33,598 nt of DNA from Levilactobacillus brevis (GTDB taxonomy: Bacteria; Bacillota; Bacilli; Lactobacillales; Lactobacillaceae). Of this stretch, positions 1 to 6,314 are shown piece by piece. Where the stretch lies: positions 2,554-36,151 of the forward strand of contig CP032932.1 of assembly GCA_003666485.1 (NCBI GenBank), written 5' to 3'. Positions within the stretch are counted from its first letter, which is position 1, and the number at the start of each line of letters is the position of its first letter. The translations under genes were made by a program, and so were the position numbers. The notes beneath the pieces are model-generated. The model was not told the origin of the DNA, did no database searches, and saw nothing but the letters and a program-made list of their open reading frames with translations.

Positions 1-305
1 ACTACTTGCAGTACTTGCTGTATCCGACTTGGCAGCACTACTACTTGCAGTACTTGCTGTATCCGACTTGGCAGCACTACTACTTGCAGTACTTGCTGTA
101 TCCGACTTGGCAGCACTACTACTTGCAGTACTTGCTGTATCCGACTTGGCAGCACTACTACTTGCAGTACTTGCTGTATCCGACTTGGCAGCACCACTAC
201 TTGCAGTACTTGCTGTATCCGACTTGGCAGCACTACTACTTGCAGTACTTGCTGTATCCGACTTGGCAGCACTACTACTTACAGTACTTGCTGTATCCGA
301 CTTCA
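1..305. repeat. 39-bp tandem repeats, about 8 copies
   Basis: A 39-bp unit (13 codons on the minus strand: roughly KSDTASTASSSAA) is repeated head to tail about eight times, nearly identical at the DNA level; the GTATCCGAC core recurs at 20, 59, 98, 137, 176, 215, 254 and 293. Two or three diverged 39-bp units follow to about 418. Near-identity implies recent expansion, so copy number may vary between isolates or assemblies. Confidence 0.9.
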
Positions 306-747
306 CTGCACTGCTACTGCTGGCACTAGTCGTTTCAGCCTTCCCTGCACTGCTACTACTTGCACTGGTCGTTTCAGCCTTCCCTGCACTGCTACTACTT
401 GCACTGGTTGAATCGGCCTTCGTATCACTGGCACTGCTTGCTACAGTAGCTGCTGATGAACCAGCGCTCTTCGTATCACTGGCACTGCTTGCTACAGTAG
501 CTGCTGATGAACCAGCGCTCTTCGTATCACTGGCACTGCTTGCTACAGTAGCTGCTGATGAACCAGCGCTCTTCGTATCACTAGTACTGTTTACAGTGGC
601 GGCAGTTAAGTTCCCTGAGGTGGTATCAGCATGAACTGCTACCGTTGATACCCCACCGAAGACAAAAAAAGACAGTGTAGCAATTGCGGCAAAAACGAAT
701 TTTTTGCCATCTTTATACATTTTATAATGTAATTTCTTTTCTCCCAT
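1..747 (-). CDS. Serine/alanine-rich repeat surface protein, 5' part (cut by window edge)
   Basis: The minus strand is open from an ATG at 747 to position 1, at least 249 codons. The first residues carry a KxYKxGKxW-type signal (KMYKDGKKF, with Phe in place of Trp) followed by a hydrophobic stretch and a VHAD-like cleavage site, as in glycosylated serine-rich adhesins exported by the accessory Sec pathway. The rest is low-complexity S/A/T/D/K repeats: 17-residue units, then 13-residue units. An AAGGAAG ribosome site lies about 8 bases before the start, and a TATAAT sits further upstream near 770-775. No binding domain is visible, so it may be a stalk. Cell-wall anchoring is inferred, because the C terminus is not contiguous here; a possible tail remnant lies at 32319-32367. 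The open frames on the plus strand over this region are shadows of the repeats. Confidence 0.8.
   Translation of the reverse strand, partial: MGEKKLHYKMYKDGKKFVFAAIATLSFFVFGGVSTVAVHADTTSGNLTAATVNSTSDTKSAGSSAATVASSASDTKSAGSSAATVASSASDTKSAGSSAATVASSASDTKADSTSASSSSAGKAETTSASSSSAGKAETTSASSSSAVKSDTASTVSSSAAKSDTASTASSSAAKSDTASTASSGAAKSDTASTASSSAAKSDTASTASSSAAKSDTASTASSSAAKSDTASTASSSAAKSDTASTASS
421..573. repeat. 51-bp tandem repeats, 3 copies
   Basis: Three almost identical 51-bp units start at 421, 472 and 523, with a partial fourth at 574. On the minus strand each encodes a 17-residue unit, KSAGSSAATVASSASDT. They lie just after the signal peptide of the surface protein, upstream in the protein of the 39-bp repeats. 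Confidence 0.9.
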
Positions 748-874
748 TATAAACTTCCTTCCCGCTCCATTATATTGAGCCAACCTATTTTAATTATATA
801 CTTGTAGAATAAGAATGACAGGGTACAGTACCTGCAAAATAAAGCACTTTTTTGTAAATAGTCAGGGAGGTATC

Positions 875-1216
875 ATGAATCAGTCAACTTTTCAGCTACT
901 TGGTAATGTTGCTTCAGCAGATTTCTACCTTTGTGGAGGCAGTGATATTACTTTAATATCTGATAATAATGCCTATAATATGAAAGCTTTAGCCCAAGAA
1001 GCGCTTAAACTGCGTGTTCCTAATTCTTTGACCGTTATTGATTTAAACAACTTCTACGTTGGTATGATCCCTATTGATCATAATCAGATATTGACCATGA
1101 TTTCTCATATTAACACCACCATTATCTCATTCAATTATCAGGAAATCACTAATTTTATCGGGTCTATAATTTTTGGTGTTGGAAAGTATTTCCATTCCCA
1201 AAGTACTAGGCCCTGA
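875..1216 (+). CDS. Hypothetical protein, probably truncated by the 118-bp repeat
   Basis: 113 residues from an ATG with a GGGAGG ribosome site 6-7 bases upstream. A longer frame from 815 lacks such a site. I do not recognise the family; there is no signal peptide or obvious membrane helix, and the composition is ordinary. About the last 18 residues are encoded inside the 118-bp inverted repeat that starts at 1160, so the native C terminus has probably been replaced by repeat-encoded sequence. It is divergent from the surface-protein gene and ends before the terminator in the repeat. Likely a relic rather than a working gene. Confidence 0.45.
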   Translation: MNQSTFQLLGNVASADFYLCGGSDITLISDNNAYNMKALAQEALKLRVPNSLTVIDLNNFYVGMIPIDHNQILTMISHINTTIISFNYQEITNFIGSIIFGVGKYFHSQSTRP

Positions 1217-1277
1217 TTTAAAAAGCCATTGATAATGGATCAAAAACGGCCATTAGGGTATACCCTAGTGGCCGTTT
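1160..1277. repeat. 118-bp inverted repeat, left copy (IR-L)
   Basis: These 118 bases match the reverse complement of 31722-31839 without gaps and with about five mismatches by eye. The outer end begins GGGTCTATAATTTTTGGTG, which looks like an IS/transposon terminus, and the inner end carries a terminator hairpin. The two copies point outward from a 30.7-kb segment. No target-site duplication is visible outside them. Confidence 0.8.
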
Positions 1278-1279
1278 TT
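1242..1279 (+). terminator. Rho-independent terminator within IR-L
   Basis: Stem CGGCCATTAGGG / CCCTAGTGGCCG with a TATA loop, flanked by A-run and T-run, so it can work in both directions. The same structure closes the cyclase gene at the other end of the segment (31722-31757). Confidence 0.75.
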
Positions 1280-1286
1280 ATTTCTG

Positions 1287-1295
1287 TGCTATACT
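1287..1295 (+). promoter_or_regulatory. Candidate extended -10 promoter of the resolvase gene
   Basis: TGC-TATACT forms an extended -10 about 48 bases before the resolvase ATG and directly after the terminator. No good -35 is seen, so this is a weak call. Confidence 0.4.
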
Positions 1296-1342
1296 AGGAA
1301 ATACAGATGTTCATTAGAACTGTCCAAAAAGGAGAGCTAGAA

Positions 1343-1930
1343 ATGGCTAAAATCGGTTATGCGCGTGTGAGTTCCAAGGAGCAACATTTAGATCGACAGT
1401 TAGCGGCTTTAAAAGACGTTGATAAATTATTTACGGATAAATTAAGTGGGGCTAACACTAATCGGCCAGAACTGCAAAAAATGCTGGCCTATATTCGTGA
1501 GGGTGATATTGTAATGGTCACTGAATTAGATCGCTTAGGCAGAAACAACCAGGATTTAACTAAGATCATGAACACCATTCAAAATAAGGGTGCCACCCTA
1601 GATGTGTTAAATTTGCCGTCCATGACTGGGATTACTGACCCTAATTTGCGTCAACTTATGACTAACCTCATCATTGAATTGTATAAGTACCAGGCGGAAA
1701 GTGAACGTAAGCGGATCATTGAGCGACAGCAACAAGGCATTGCGCTTGCCAAACAGCAAGGTAAATATCATGGGCGCAAACCCCAATACACCCAAGACGA
1801 TCCCCGCTTGCAACATGCTTTTAAGCTTTACGAGGCAGGCATGAGTGATGTCGATGTTGCCCGTAATACCGGCATTAAACGAACGACCTTTATCAGGTAT
1901 CGAAAGAAATACAAGATTAAACGAAAATGA
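1343..1930 (+). CDS. Serine recombinase / plasmid resolvase (Pin/Tn3-resolvase type)
   Basis: 195 residues. The catalytic domain starts IGYARVSS with nucleophile Ser10, and contains the ELDRLGRN motif (Arg64, Arg67) that positions the phosphate. A helix-turn-helix follows at about 150-195, typical of small resolvases/invertases of 180-200 residues. The start with AAAGGAGAGC upstream is preferred over an in-frame start at 1307 that has no ribosome site. It probably resolves plasmid multimers or cointegrates. It sits next to IR-L and ahead of parMR and repA, a usual place for a plasmid resolvase, but it could equally belong to a mobile unit bounded by the 118-bp repeats. No res site was identified. 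Confidence 0.9.
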   Translation: MAKIGYARVSSKEQHLDRQLAALKDVDKLFTDKLSGANTNRPELQKMLAYIREGDIVMVTELDRLGRNNQDLTKIMNTIQNKGATLDVLNLPSMTGITDPNLRQLMTNLIIELYKYQAESERKRIIERQQQGIALAKQQGKYHGRKPQYTQDDPRLQHAFKLYEAGMSDVDVARNTGIKRTTFIRYRKKYKIKRK

Positions 1931-1951
1931 CATGCAAAGCGGTACTTTTTG

Positions 1952-1980
1952 TAATGCAACTTAATTTAGTTGCATTTTTT
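1952..1980 (+). terminator. Terminator after resolvase
   Basis: AATGCAACT-TAATTT-AGTTGCATTTTTT hairpin with T-run, 22 bases after the resolvase stop codon. Confidence 0.8.
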
Positions 1981-1993
1981 GTGATTCTATTTA

Positions 1994-2022
1994 TTTACAA
2001 ATAGCATGTAATGTGGTATATT
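1994..2022 (+). promoter_or_regulatory. Promoter (and possible parC region) of parMR
   Basis: TTTACA, 17-base spacer, TATATT, followed by an AT-rich stretch with short palindromes (GTATATTGTATATAC at 2016-2030) up to the ribosome site. In ParMRC systems ParR binds repeats at this place to repress the promoter and form the centromere; that role here is inferred from position. Confidence 0.5.
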
Positions 2023-2061
2023 GTATATACATAATATAATGCAAACAAAGGAGAATGCTTT

Positions 2062-3111
2062 ATGGATATTTTTAGCTTAGATTTAGGAAACAAACAGACC
2101 AAATTAAAAAGTAGCAAAGCTGAATATGTACTGCCTTCAAGATATTTAAACCAAGCAGACATGCCGATGTCAGTTGGCAATTCTACAACGAATAATGACC
2201 TACACACTTATTCAGTCCCTTTTAGCGACGATAAGTACGTATGGGGTCGAGATATTGACGGACTTCACCTTGACGAATATTTAGCGGATACAATCATGTA
2301 TGGTGCTCGATACGATAGTGAAGCATTTAAATTACTAGCCAATTTTGCGCTGGGATTACTAGCAAGTGATTTCAAAGCGGCTAAAGATCAAGTTTTAGAA
2401 GTAGTCGTCACTGCTGGACTTCCAACTGGAGATTATGCTGACCAAGGACAATTAAAAGCTTTATTAAAAGTCTTAGAGGGCCAACACCAAGTTACTATTG
2501 ACGATAAAATCGTGACGGTAAGAGTTCGTAAAGTTTATATTTTGCCACAACCAATCGGCACCTTATATAACGAATTACTAGATGATGAAGGCTTTATCCA
2601 GAATAAAGATCTATTAGACGAAAAAGTCGGCATAGTTGATGTGGGTGGTGGCACAATTCTAATTGATACGATTTTAAACTTTGAGCTAAGTGGCAAAAAC
2701 CGCCATCAATTTAATACCGGCGTAAATGATCTATATGAAGCCATTGCCAACGGGATTAATGGTGATACTAGCCTTTATCAATTAGAAAAAGATTTACGAA
2801 AGGGAAACCAGCAACATCATTGGAGTTACCGATTTTCTAAAAATCGTCAAGATGATATTACTGATTTGGTTTGCAAGGAAATTGACCGGTTTACCCGTCG
2901 CTTAGTTGCCAATGTGACTTCAACCTTAAAAAACCTTGATAGCATTGATACTTTGTTCTTTACCGGTGGTGGAGCCAATTTGCTTAACCAAAAAATCTTG
3001 AATACTACTTTCACTAACGCAGTTATTGTTAAAAATACAGAAGTTGCTAATGTTAACGGCTTTTATAAGTACGGATTAAGTCAACAAGCTCAAAACGAAG
3101 GGAGCAAGTAA
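2062..3111 (+). CDS. parM: Actin-like plasmid segregation ATPase, ParM/StbA family
   Basis: 349 residues. The actin-fold nucleotide signatures are present: phosphate-1 loop FSLDLGNKQTK at the N terminus (Asp7), phosphate-2 loop VGIVDVGGGT near 190, and the adenosine motif FFTGGGANLL near 297-306. ParM-type proteins polymerise into filaments that push plasmid copies apart, linked to DNA by ParR. The start has a clear AAAGGAG site. The next gene follows after 2 bases, indicating co-translation. Length fits the StbA/ParM group. The sequence gives no sign of damage. Confidence 0.9.
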   Translation: MDIFSLDLGNKQTKLKSSKAEYVLPSRYLNQADMPMSVGNSTTNNDLHTYSVPFSDDKYVWGRDIDGLHLDEYLADTIMYGARYDSEAFKLLANFALGLLASDFKAAKDQVLEVVVTAGLPTGDYADQGQLKALLKVLEGQHQVTIDDKIVTVRVRKVYILPQPIGTLYNELLDDEGFIQNKDLLDEKVGIVDVGGGTILIDTILNFELSGKNRHQFNTGVNDLYEAIANGINGDTSLYQLEKDLRKGNQQHHWSYRFSKNRQDDITDLVCKEIDRFTRRLVANVTSTLKNLDSIDTLFFTGGGANLLNQKILNTTFTNAVIVKNTEVANVNGFYKYGLSQQAQNEGSK

Positions 3112-3113
3112 TC

Positions 3114-3389
3114 ATGGGAAAAGTTAAAACCTTGAACGTCCGACTAAATCCCGAGAAAATTGTCGACAAAGAAATCCTTGATTACTTTGATAAATCATTA
3201 ATTCCTAAAACCACACTTGTTAAAACCGCTTTAATTCACGAAATTGAACGGTTAAAGGCTCAAGGTGATCCTTATGTTAAAGATGAACTAAAAGCTCCAG
3301 AAGCACCTAAAAATAGCACAGAATCACCATCTGATTCCAAAGAACGCTTGCAAGGAGGATTTAATGCCTTTTCAGACAATGATATTTAG
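3114..3389 (+). CDS. parR: ParR-like partition adaptor (small DNA-binding protein)
   Basis: 91 residues, directly downstream of parM. The N-terminal part (LNVRLNPEK... to about residue 50) looks like a ribbon-helix-helix DNA-binding unit, followed by an acidic, Ser/Pro-rich flexible tail ending in NAFSDNDI. In type II partition, the adaptor binds centromere repeats by its N-terminal half and the filament end by its C-terminal tail. The call rests mainly on position and size, with weak sequence resemblance. Confidence 0.7.
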   Translation: MGKVKTLNVRLNPEKIVDKEILDYFDKSLIPKTTLVKTALIHEIERLKAQGDPYVKDELKAPEAPKNSTESPSDSKERLQGGFNAFSDNDI

Positions 3390-3496
3390 AAAAAAGCTGG
3401 CAAAATATACAAAACCAGATAAAGTTGCCGCTAGGTAAGCGCTATGCTAGACTAAGATTAATTTAACAACCGAATAAAGAGATCAAGCTAAACAGA

Positions 3497-3537
3497 AAAA
3501 TCCCCGATTCACGAGGAATCAGGGATTTTTGGTTTAG
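3497..3537. terminator. Bidirectional terminator after parMR
   Basis: AAAAATCCC-type arms with GATTC/GAATC inner pairs around an ACGAG loop, and T-runs on both strands. It ends parMR transcription, and would also end a leftward small RNA from the promoter at 3626-3655. Confidence 0.75.
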
Positions 3538-3620
3538 CAAGTAGCTACACAACAGCTACTTAGATTCAGTCGATTTAGACCTGCAAGTTAAAATCGACTG
3601 AACATTGTTCTTAATTTGTA
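3497..3620 (-). ncRNA. Possible leftward small RNA upstream of rep
   Basis: On the minus strand TTGTCC (3655-3650), an 18-base spacer and a perfect TATAAT (3631-3626) precede about 120 bases that hold two strong hairpins (3568-3602, TCAGTCGATTT arms; 3539-3561, AAGTAGCT arms) and the terminator at 3497-3532. There is no open frame of note. The loop of the second hairpin contains CTGTTG, complementary to CAACAG in the loop of the attenuator hairpin at 3687-3730. Its existence and role are inferred. Confidence 0.35.
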
Positions 3621-3686
3621 GGTTAATTATACCGCAAACCAGTCCCAAAGGACAAGTTAAGGATAGTTAAAAAACAAATTAAATCC

Positions 3687-3730
3687 AATGGACTAAGTAG
3701 CCAACAGAAGCTACCTAGTCCATTTTTTGT
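3687..3730 (+). terminator. Terminator/attenuator hairpin in the rep leader
   Basis: Arms AATGGACTA (3687-3695) and TAGTCCATT (3716-3724), inner GTAGC/GCTAC pairs, then a T-run and no gene stop codon nearby. Placed in the leader of repA, it probably acts as an attenuator that must be read through for rep expression. Confidence 0.6.
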
Positions 3731-3741
3731 TGTTAGAAATT

Positions 3742-3828
3742 AAAAAAGTTGCCGACTGGGCAACTCACACACAGACACATGCTGATGAATTACAAAGCCG
3801 TCACAGCAAATGAATGCTTTGTAATTCA
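3742..3828 (-). ncRNA. Putative countertranscript RNA controlling repA
   Basis: The minus strand has TTGCTT (3861-3856), a 16-base spacer and TATGCT (3839-3834). Then comes a 12-bp perfect hairpin (GAATTACAAAGC, 3787-3798, with 3816-3827) and an intrinsic terminator, AGTTGCC-CAGTC-GGCAACT followed by six Ts (3765-3742). The predicted RNA is about 85 nucleotides and fully antisense to the rep mRNA leader, about 80-180 bases before the repA start. Size, structure and place match RNAI-type countertranscripts of Gram-positive RepA_N plasmids, which limit Rep synthesis and so copy number. Confidence 0.6.
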
Positions 3829-3925
3829 GTTAGAGCATATCAGATTTGTATTTTAAAGCAAATCAAATGTTTTAGCAACTCTCTTTTGAGACAGCGTGTG
3901 TCAGTCAAGAAAGGGAGTTTTTATT

Positions 3926-5014
3926 ATGACACAATTTAATTTTATTCAATCACAAAATGCTTATGGAACTAAGTTTTTTCAACTACCACAGGTATTATTA
4001 TATGGCGAAAAATATAAAGAACTAAGTGACAGTGCGAAATTAGGTTATGTAGTTTTGCGTGATCGTTTGGAATACTCATTGCAAAATAATTGGATAGATG
4101 ATGAAAATAGAGTGTACTTTATTTTTACCAATCATGAATTACAAAATTTATTTGGTTGGAGTGACCGAAAAATATCAAAAGTAAAAAAGGAGTTGGAAGA
4201 AGCAGGACTGTTATTCCAAATCAATCAAGGATTTGATCCCAAGAAAAAGAAAAATTTACCCAATCGACTTTACCTTGCTGATTTGGAAGTTACAGCAAAA
4301 GACGTGTATATTAAACAGGATTTTGCTAATAAAACGGCTGGAACCCTTGATACAAGCGGACTAGCACAAATGCAAGCTCGACAAGAAAAAATCAAAACGG
4401 CTGGAACCCTTGATACAAGCGGACTAGCACAAATGCAAGCTCGACAAAAAACGGCTGGAACCCTTGATACAAGCGGACTAGCACAAATGAGACACAATCT
4501 ATACAATACTAATAACTTAGATACTAATAGATACAATATAGATACTCAAAAGTTGGACTTTTCCACAGCCCATTTTTCACCAGCAGAACTAGAAAAGCAA
4601 AACCAGGATTTGGTGCACCATGCTAATGACTTCTTAACTGATGAAGACAGTGGCTTACCGGTTTTCTTAGAACCCGAAGCCGTGCAATTACTAAGTTTCT
4701 GGTGCCACACTCCGCAACAAATGCGGCGCTTCATTGGCATTATCTTAAATGCTAAGTACCGAGTTGAGAAAGATCACAAAGATATTGGTGTCATAATCCC
4801 ACTTGATGATGAGGAACTGAAACCTTTGATGACTAAAGCCTTGAGACGCTACTTTAACGCCCTGAGAAGCAATGAGAAGCACATCAAGAATGTTGAGAAC
4901 TACTTATACGGCACCATGCAAAACCTATTTGGCGTTTGGTGGAATAAACAAGCGGCTAGAGAATATGCAGCCAAACACCCCGAAGAACAGAACACTGACA
5001 ATGAGCCTTATTGA
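3926..5014 (+). CDS. repA: Replication initiator, RepA_N family
   Basis: 362 residues. The N-terminal ~120 residues fit the RepA_N domain, with a FFQLPQVLLYGEKYKELS start and a winged-helix part (NHELQNLFGWSDRKISKVKKELEEAGLL) that binds the origin. The middle (about 137-190) is made of three copies of KTAGTLDTSGLAQM encoded by DNA repeats. The C-terminal ~170 residues form the variable host-linked domain. RepA_N proteins drive theta replication, and in pAD1-like plasmids the origin lies inside the gene. The start chosen has a GAAAGGGAG site; an in-frame ATG at 3896 lacks one. Expression is probably set by the antisense RNA and attenuator upstream. Confidence 0.9.
   Translation: MTQFNFIQSQNAYGTKFFQLPQVLLYGEKYKELSDSAKLGYVVLRDRLEYSLQNNWIDDENRVYFIFTNHELQNLFGWSDRKISKVKKELEEAGLLFQINQGFDPKKKKNLPNRLYLADLEVTAKDVYIKQDFANKTAGTLDTSGLAQMQARQEKIKTAGTLDTSGLAQMQARQKTAGTLDTSGLAQMRHNLYNTNNLDTNRYNIDTQKLDFSTAHFSPAELEKQNQDLVHHANDFLTDEDSGLPVFLEPEAVQLLSFWCHTPQQMRRFIGIILNAKYRVEKDHKDIGVIIPLDDEELKPLMTKALRRYFNALRSNEKHIKNVENYLYGTMQNLFGVWWNKQAAREYAAKHPEEQNTDNEPY
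4331..4489. repeat. Iteron-like repeats inside repA (probable origin)
   Basis: A 42-bp core is repeated three times, starting at 4331, 4394 and 4448, with no mismatches that I can see; spacing is 63 then 54 bases. Just after it are short AT-rich units of the ATACAATA/ATACTAATA type (4499-4545). Direct repeats in the centre of the rep gene are the known origin position in RepA_N plasmids such as pAD1. Function here is inferred. Confidence 0.65.
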
Positions 5015-5265
5015 AATTAAACGCCGTATAAGCTCATTTAAGCCGTTTTAAGTATTACATGCATAATTATATTAAAATCGCTTTAAAATCGCTTAGAAGC
5101 AAAAATAGACACCTTGAGTGGCTTAATTGGCGTTTGGTGGAATAAACAAGCGGCTAGAGAATATGCGGCCAAACACCCTAACGATGAGTGTGCTTAAAAC
5201 TAAAAAGCTATATAAGGCCATTTAAGCTGTTTTAAACAGATAGAGCATAATTATATTAAACGAGT
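4929..5265. repeat. Partial duplication of the repA 3' end
   Basis: The last part of repA and its downstream flank (about 4929-5080) recur at about 5127-5265. GGCGTTTGGTGGAATAAAC is at 4931 and again at 5129, and GCATAATTATATTAAA at 5061 and 5245. The second copy is diverged and carries small deletions, and encodes only a fragment of the Rep C terminus. The 410 bases between repA and the relB promoter are otherwise empty of genes. Confidence 0.75.
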
Positions 5266-5363
5266 TTTAAAATGCGCTTACGGGCACTTTAGGAACGTTG
5301 TATAAGTGCCATTGCGGAAAGGACAGCAAACTTAAATTCACAACTTTTAAAGAAGCAGGCTAA

Positions 5364-5400
5364 TTGAGATGGTACTCAAAGATTAGTATAATGTGAGTAT
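5364..5400 (+). promoter_or_regulatory. Promoter/operator of the relB-like antitoxin
   Basis: TTGAGA, 17-base spacer, TATAAT (5387-5392). Overlapping inverted repeats, TTGAG/CTCAA (5364-5378) and TACTCA/TGAGTA, cover it, as expected for autorepression by a RelB/DinJ antitoxin. A GGGGGG ribosome site follows before the ATG at 5424. Confidence 0.6.
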
Positions 5401-5423
5401 TAATAAAGGGGGGCGAGAAAATC

Positions 5424-5705
5424 ATGGCAGTTAAGGAAAAGAAACGCGTACAAGTCCAGATTGACAAAGAATTGGCAGATAATACCGAAGCCGTTTTAAG
5501 CCAGTTAGGTCTAAACCCAACTACCGCGATCAATATGTTTTATAAGCGGATTGTTGCTAATGGTGCCTTACCTTTTAATGTGTCTTTAAGCGAAGAAGAA
5601 AGAGCTAATTTACGCTTTTTAAAGGCTACCAAAGAGACACCAGTAACAGAGTTCAAAGACGCTAAAGAAGTCGCTGATTGGCTCAATGATCCAGATGAGG
5701 ACTAA
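5424..5705 (+). CDS. relB: RelB/DinJ-family antitoxin
   Basis: 93 residues. The N-terminal ribbon-helix-helix contains VQVQIDKELADNTEAVLSQLGLNPTTAINMFYKRI, a typical RelB/DinJ pattern, followed by GALPFNVSLS and a C-terminal toxin-binding tail. Normally it binds and blocks a YafQ/RelE ribonuclease encoded next to it and represses the shared promoter. Here its stop codon overlaps an ATG in the usual TAATG arrangement, but the toxin frame stops after six codons. The antitoxin is intact and has its own operator, so it may persist as an orphan able to neutralise related toxins. Confidence 0.85.
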   Translation: MAVKEKKRVQVQIDKELADNTEAVLSQLGLNPTTAINMFYKRIVANGALPFNVSLSEEERANLRFLKATKETPVTEFKDAKEVADWLNDPDED

Positions 5706-5725
5706 TGGCTTATCAGATTAAATAA
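5705..5725 (+). pseudogene. Six-codon remnant of a RelE/YafQ-type toxin gene
   Basis: The ATG overlaps the antitoxin stop (TAATG) and the frame reads MAYQIK then TAA. The overlap and the MAY-start are what one expects for the toxin partner. Nothing downstream on any frame looks like the rest of a RelE fold, so the toxin body appears deleted. Confidence 0.55.
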
Positions 5726-5745
5726 ATTAATAACTTGGAAGTGTG

Positions 5746-5937
5746 ATGAACATGAAAGATACAATCACAATTAATGACTTTTTTGAAATTGTCAAAGAAA
5801 CTGATTTAAAAGATTTACTTGATAAGTCATTACATGAGCCAGATCCAGAAAAGCGCAAAGTATATGACGCTTTATATACCTACTTTTTAGATAAAAGGCA
5901 AGATGAGGTTATTAAGCGAAAGGACTTTGTCCGTTGA
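5746..5937 (+). CDS. Small hypothetical protein
   Basis: 63 residues, highly charged and predicted mostly helical (TINDFFEIVKETDLKDLLDKS, then a KRKVYDALYTYF stretch). I do not recognise the family. A GGAAG motif precedes two in-frame ATGs (5746 and 5752); the second has the better spacing (10 rather than 4 bases), so the start is uncertain by two codons. It follows the toxin remnant and may be what replaced the toxin, or an unrelated plasmid gene. A terminator follows at 6001-6037. Confidence 0.5.
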   Translation: MNMKDTITINDFFEIVKETDLKDLLDKSLHEPDPEKRKVYDALYTYFLDKRQDEVIKRKDFVR

Positions 5938-6000
5938 TAGATAAACCCCAATTTTGCAGATCAAAACCCAGAAGTAAAGCCTAAAAATGATCCAGAAAAT

Positions 6001-6037
6001 AAAAACGATCGGCCTAGTTATTAGGTTGATCGTTTTT
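6001..6037. terminator. Bidirectional terminator between convergent genes
   Basis: AAAAACGATC arm (6001-6010), CCTA/TAGG inner pairs and GATCGTTTTT arm (6028-6037), with T-runs on both strands. It separates the relB block from the convergent gene whose stop codon (6014) lies within it. Confidence 0.8.
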
Positions 6038-6292
6038 TAATTTATCCGGTTTATGGGCGTTAACATAGTCAGCAAATATTTTTAAAAGATCTTCGGTTTG
6101 TTCAACCGACAGATTATCAGCTTGAAAGTATTTTTCGAGCAAAGCCCCTTTTTGAATTAATCGGCGAGAACGGGCTTTGCGGGCTTGCCGATTTTCATAG
6201 TATTTAGATTGCCGTAATTTAAAATCTTCCCGCTCAATTTTTTGTTTTAAACGCGCTTGTTGCTCGACTAGTTTTTCATATTGATTAGACAT
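6014..6292 (-). CDS. Small charged helical protein, possible mobilisation accessory protein
   Basis: 92 residues, rich in Lys, Arg, Gln and Glu, predicted as long helices/coiled coil (NQYEKLVEQQARLKQKIERE...) with a basic centre (RQARKARSRRL) and a short helical C-terminal unit (LSVEQTEDLLKIFADYV). It shares this layout with its upstream neighbour (6315-6524), and the two look like distant paralogues. They lie next to oriT and are divergent from the relaxase gene, the usual position for relaxosome accessory proteins. The DNA-binding role is inferred; the family (DUF3847-like) is a guess. Confidence 0.6.
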   Translation of the reverse strand: MSNQYEKLVEQQARLKQKIEREDFKLRQSKYYENRQARKARSRRLIQKGALLEKYFQADNLSVEQTEDLLKIFADYVNAHKPDKLKNDQPNN

Positions 6293-6314
6293 GGAATTTC
6301 CCCATCTCGTATGG

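Larger units (their letters stand above)
3538..3925 (+). promoter_or_regulatory. Structured rep leader (control region of replication)
   Basis: A stretch of nearly 400 bases without a gene before repA. It holds two hairpins (3539-3561, 3566-3602), a possible rep promoter (TTGTTC, 17 bases, TATACC at 3605-3633), an intrinsic-terminator-like hairpin at 3687-3730, the antisense RNA gene at 3742-3828 and the GAAAGGGAG ribosome site at 3909-3917. This layout matches plasmids that control Rep by transcription attenuation and countertranscript RNA. Confidence 0.55.

Noticed and set aside
1..305. CRISPR-like array
   Set aside because: The units are contiguous with no unique spacers, and they translate into a clean repeat protein on the minus strand behind a signal peptide.
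6..634. Plus-strand ORFs over the repeats (QYLLYPTWQHYY and AVSDLAALL types)
   Set aside because: They are alternative frames of the minus-strand repeats, without ribosome sites or signal sequences.
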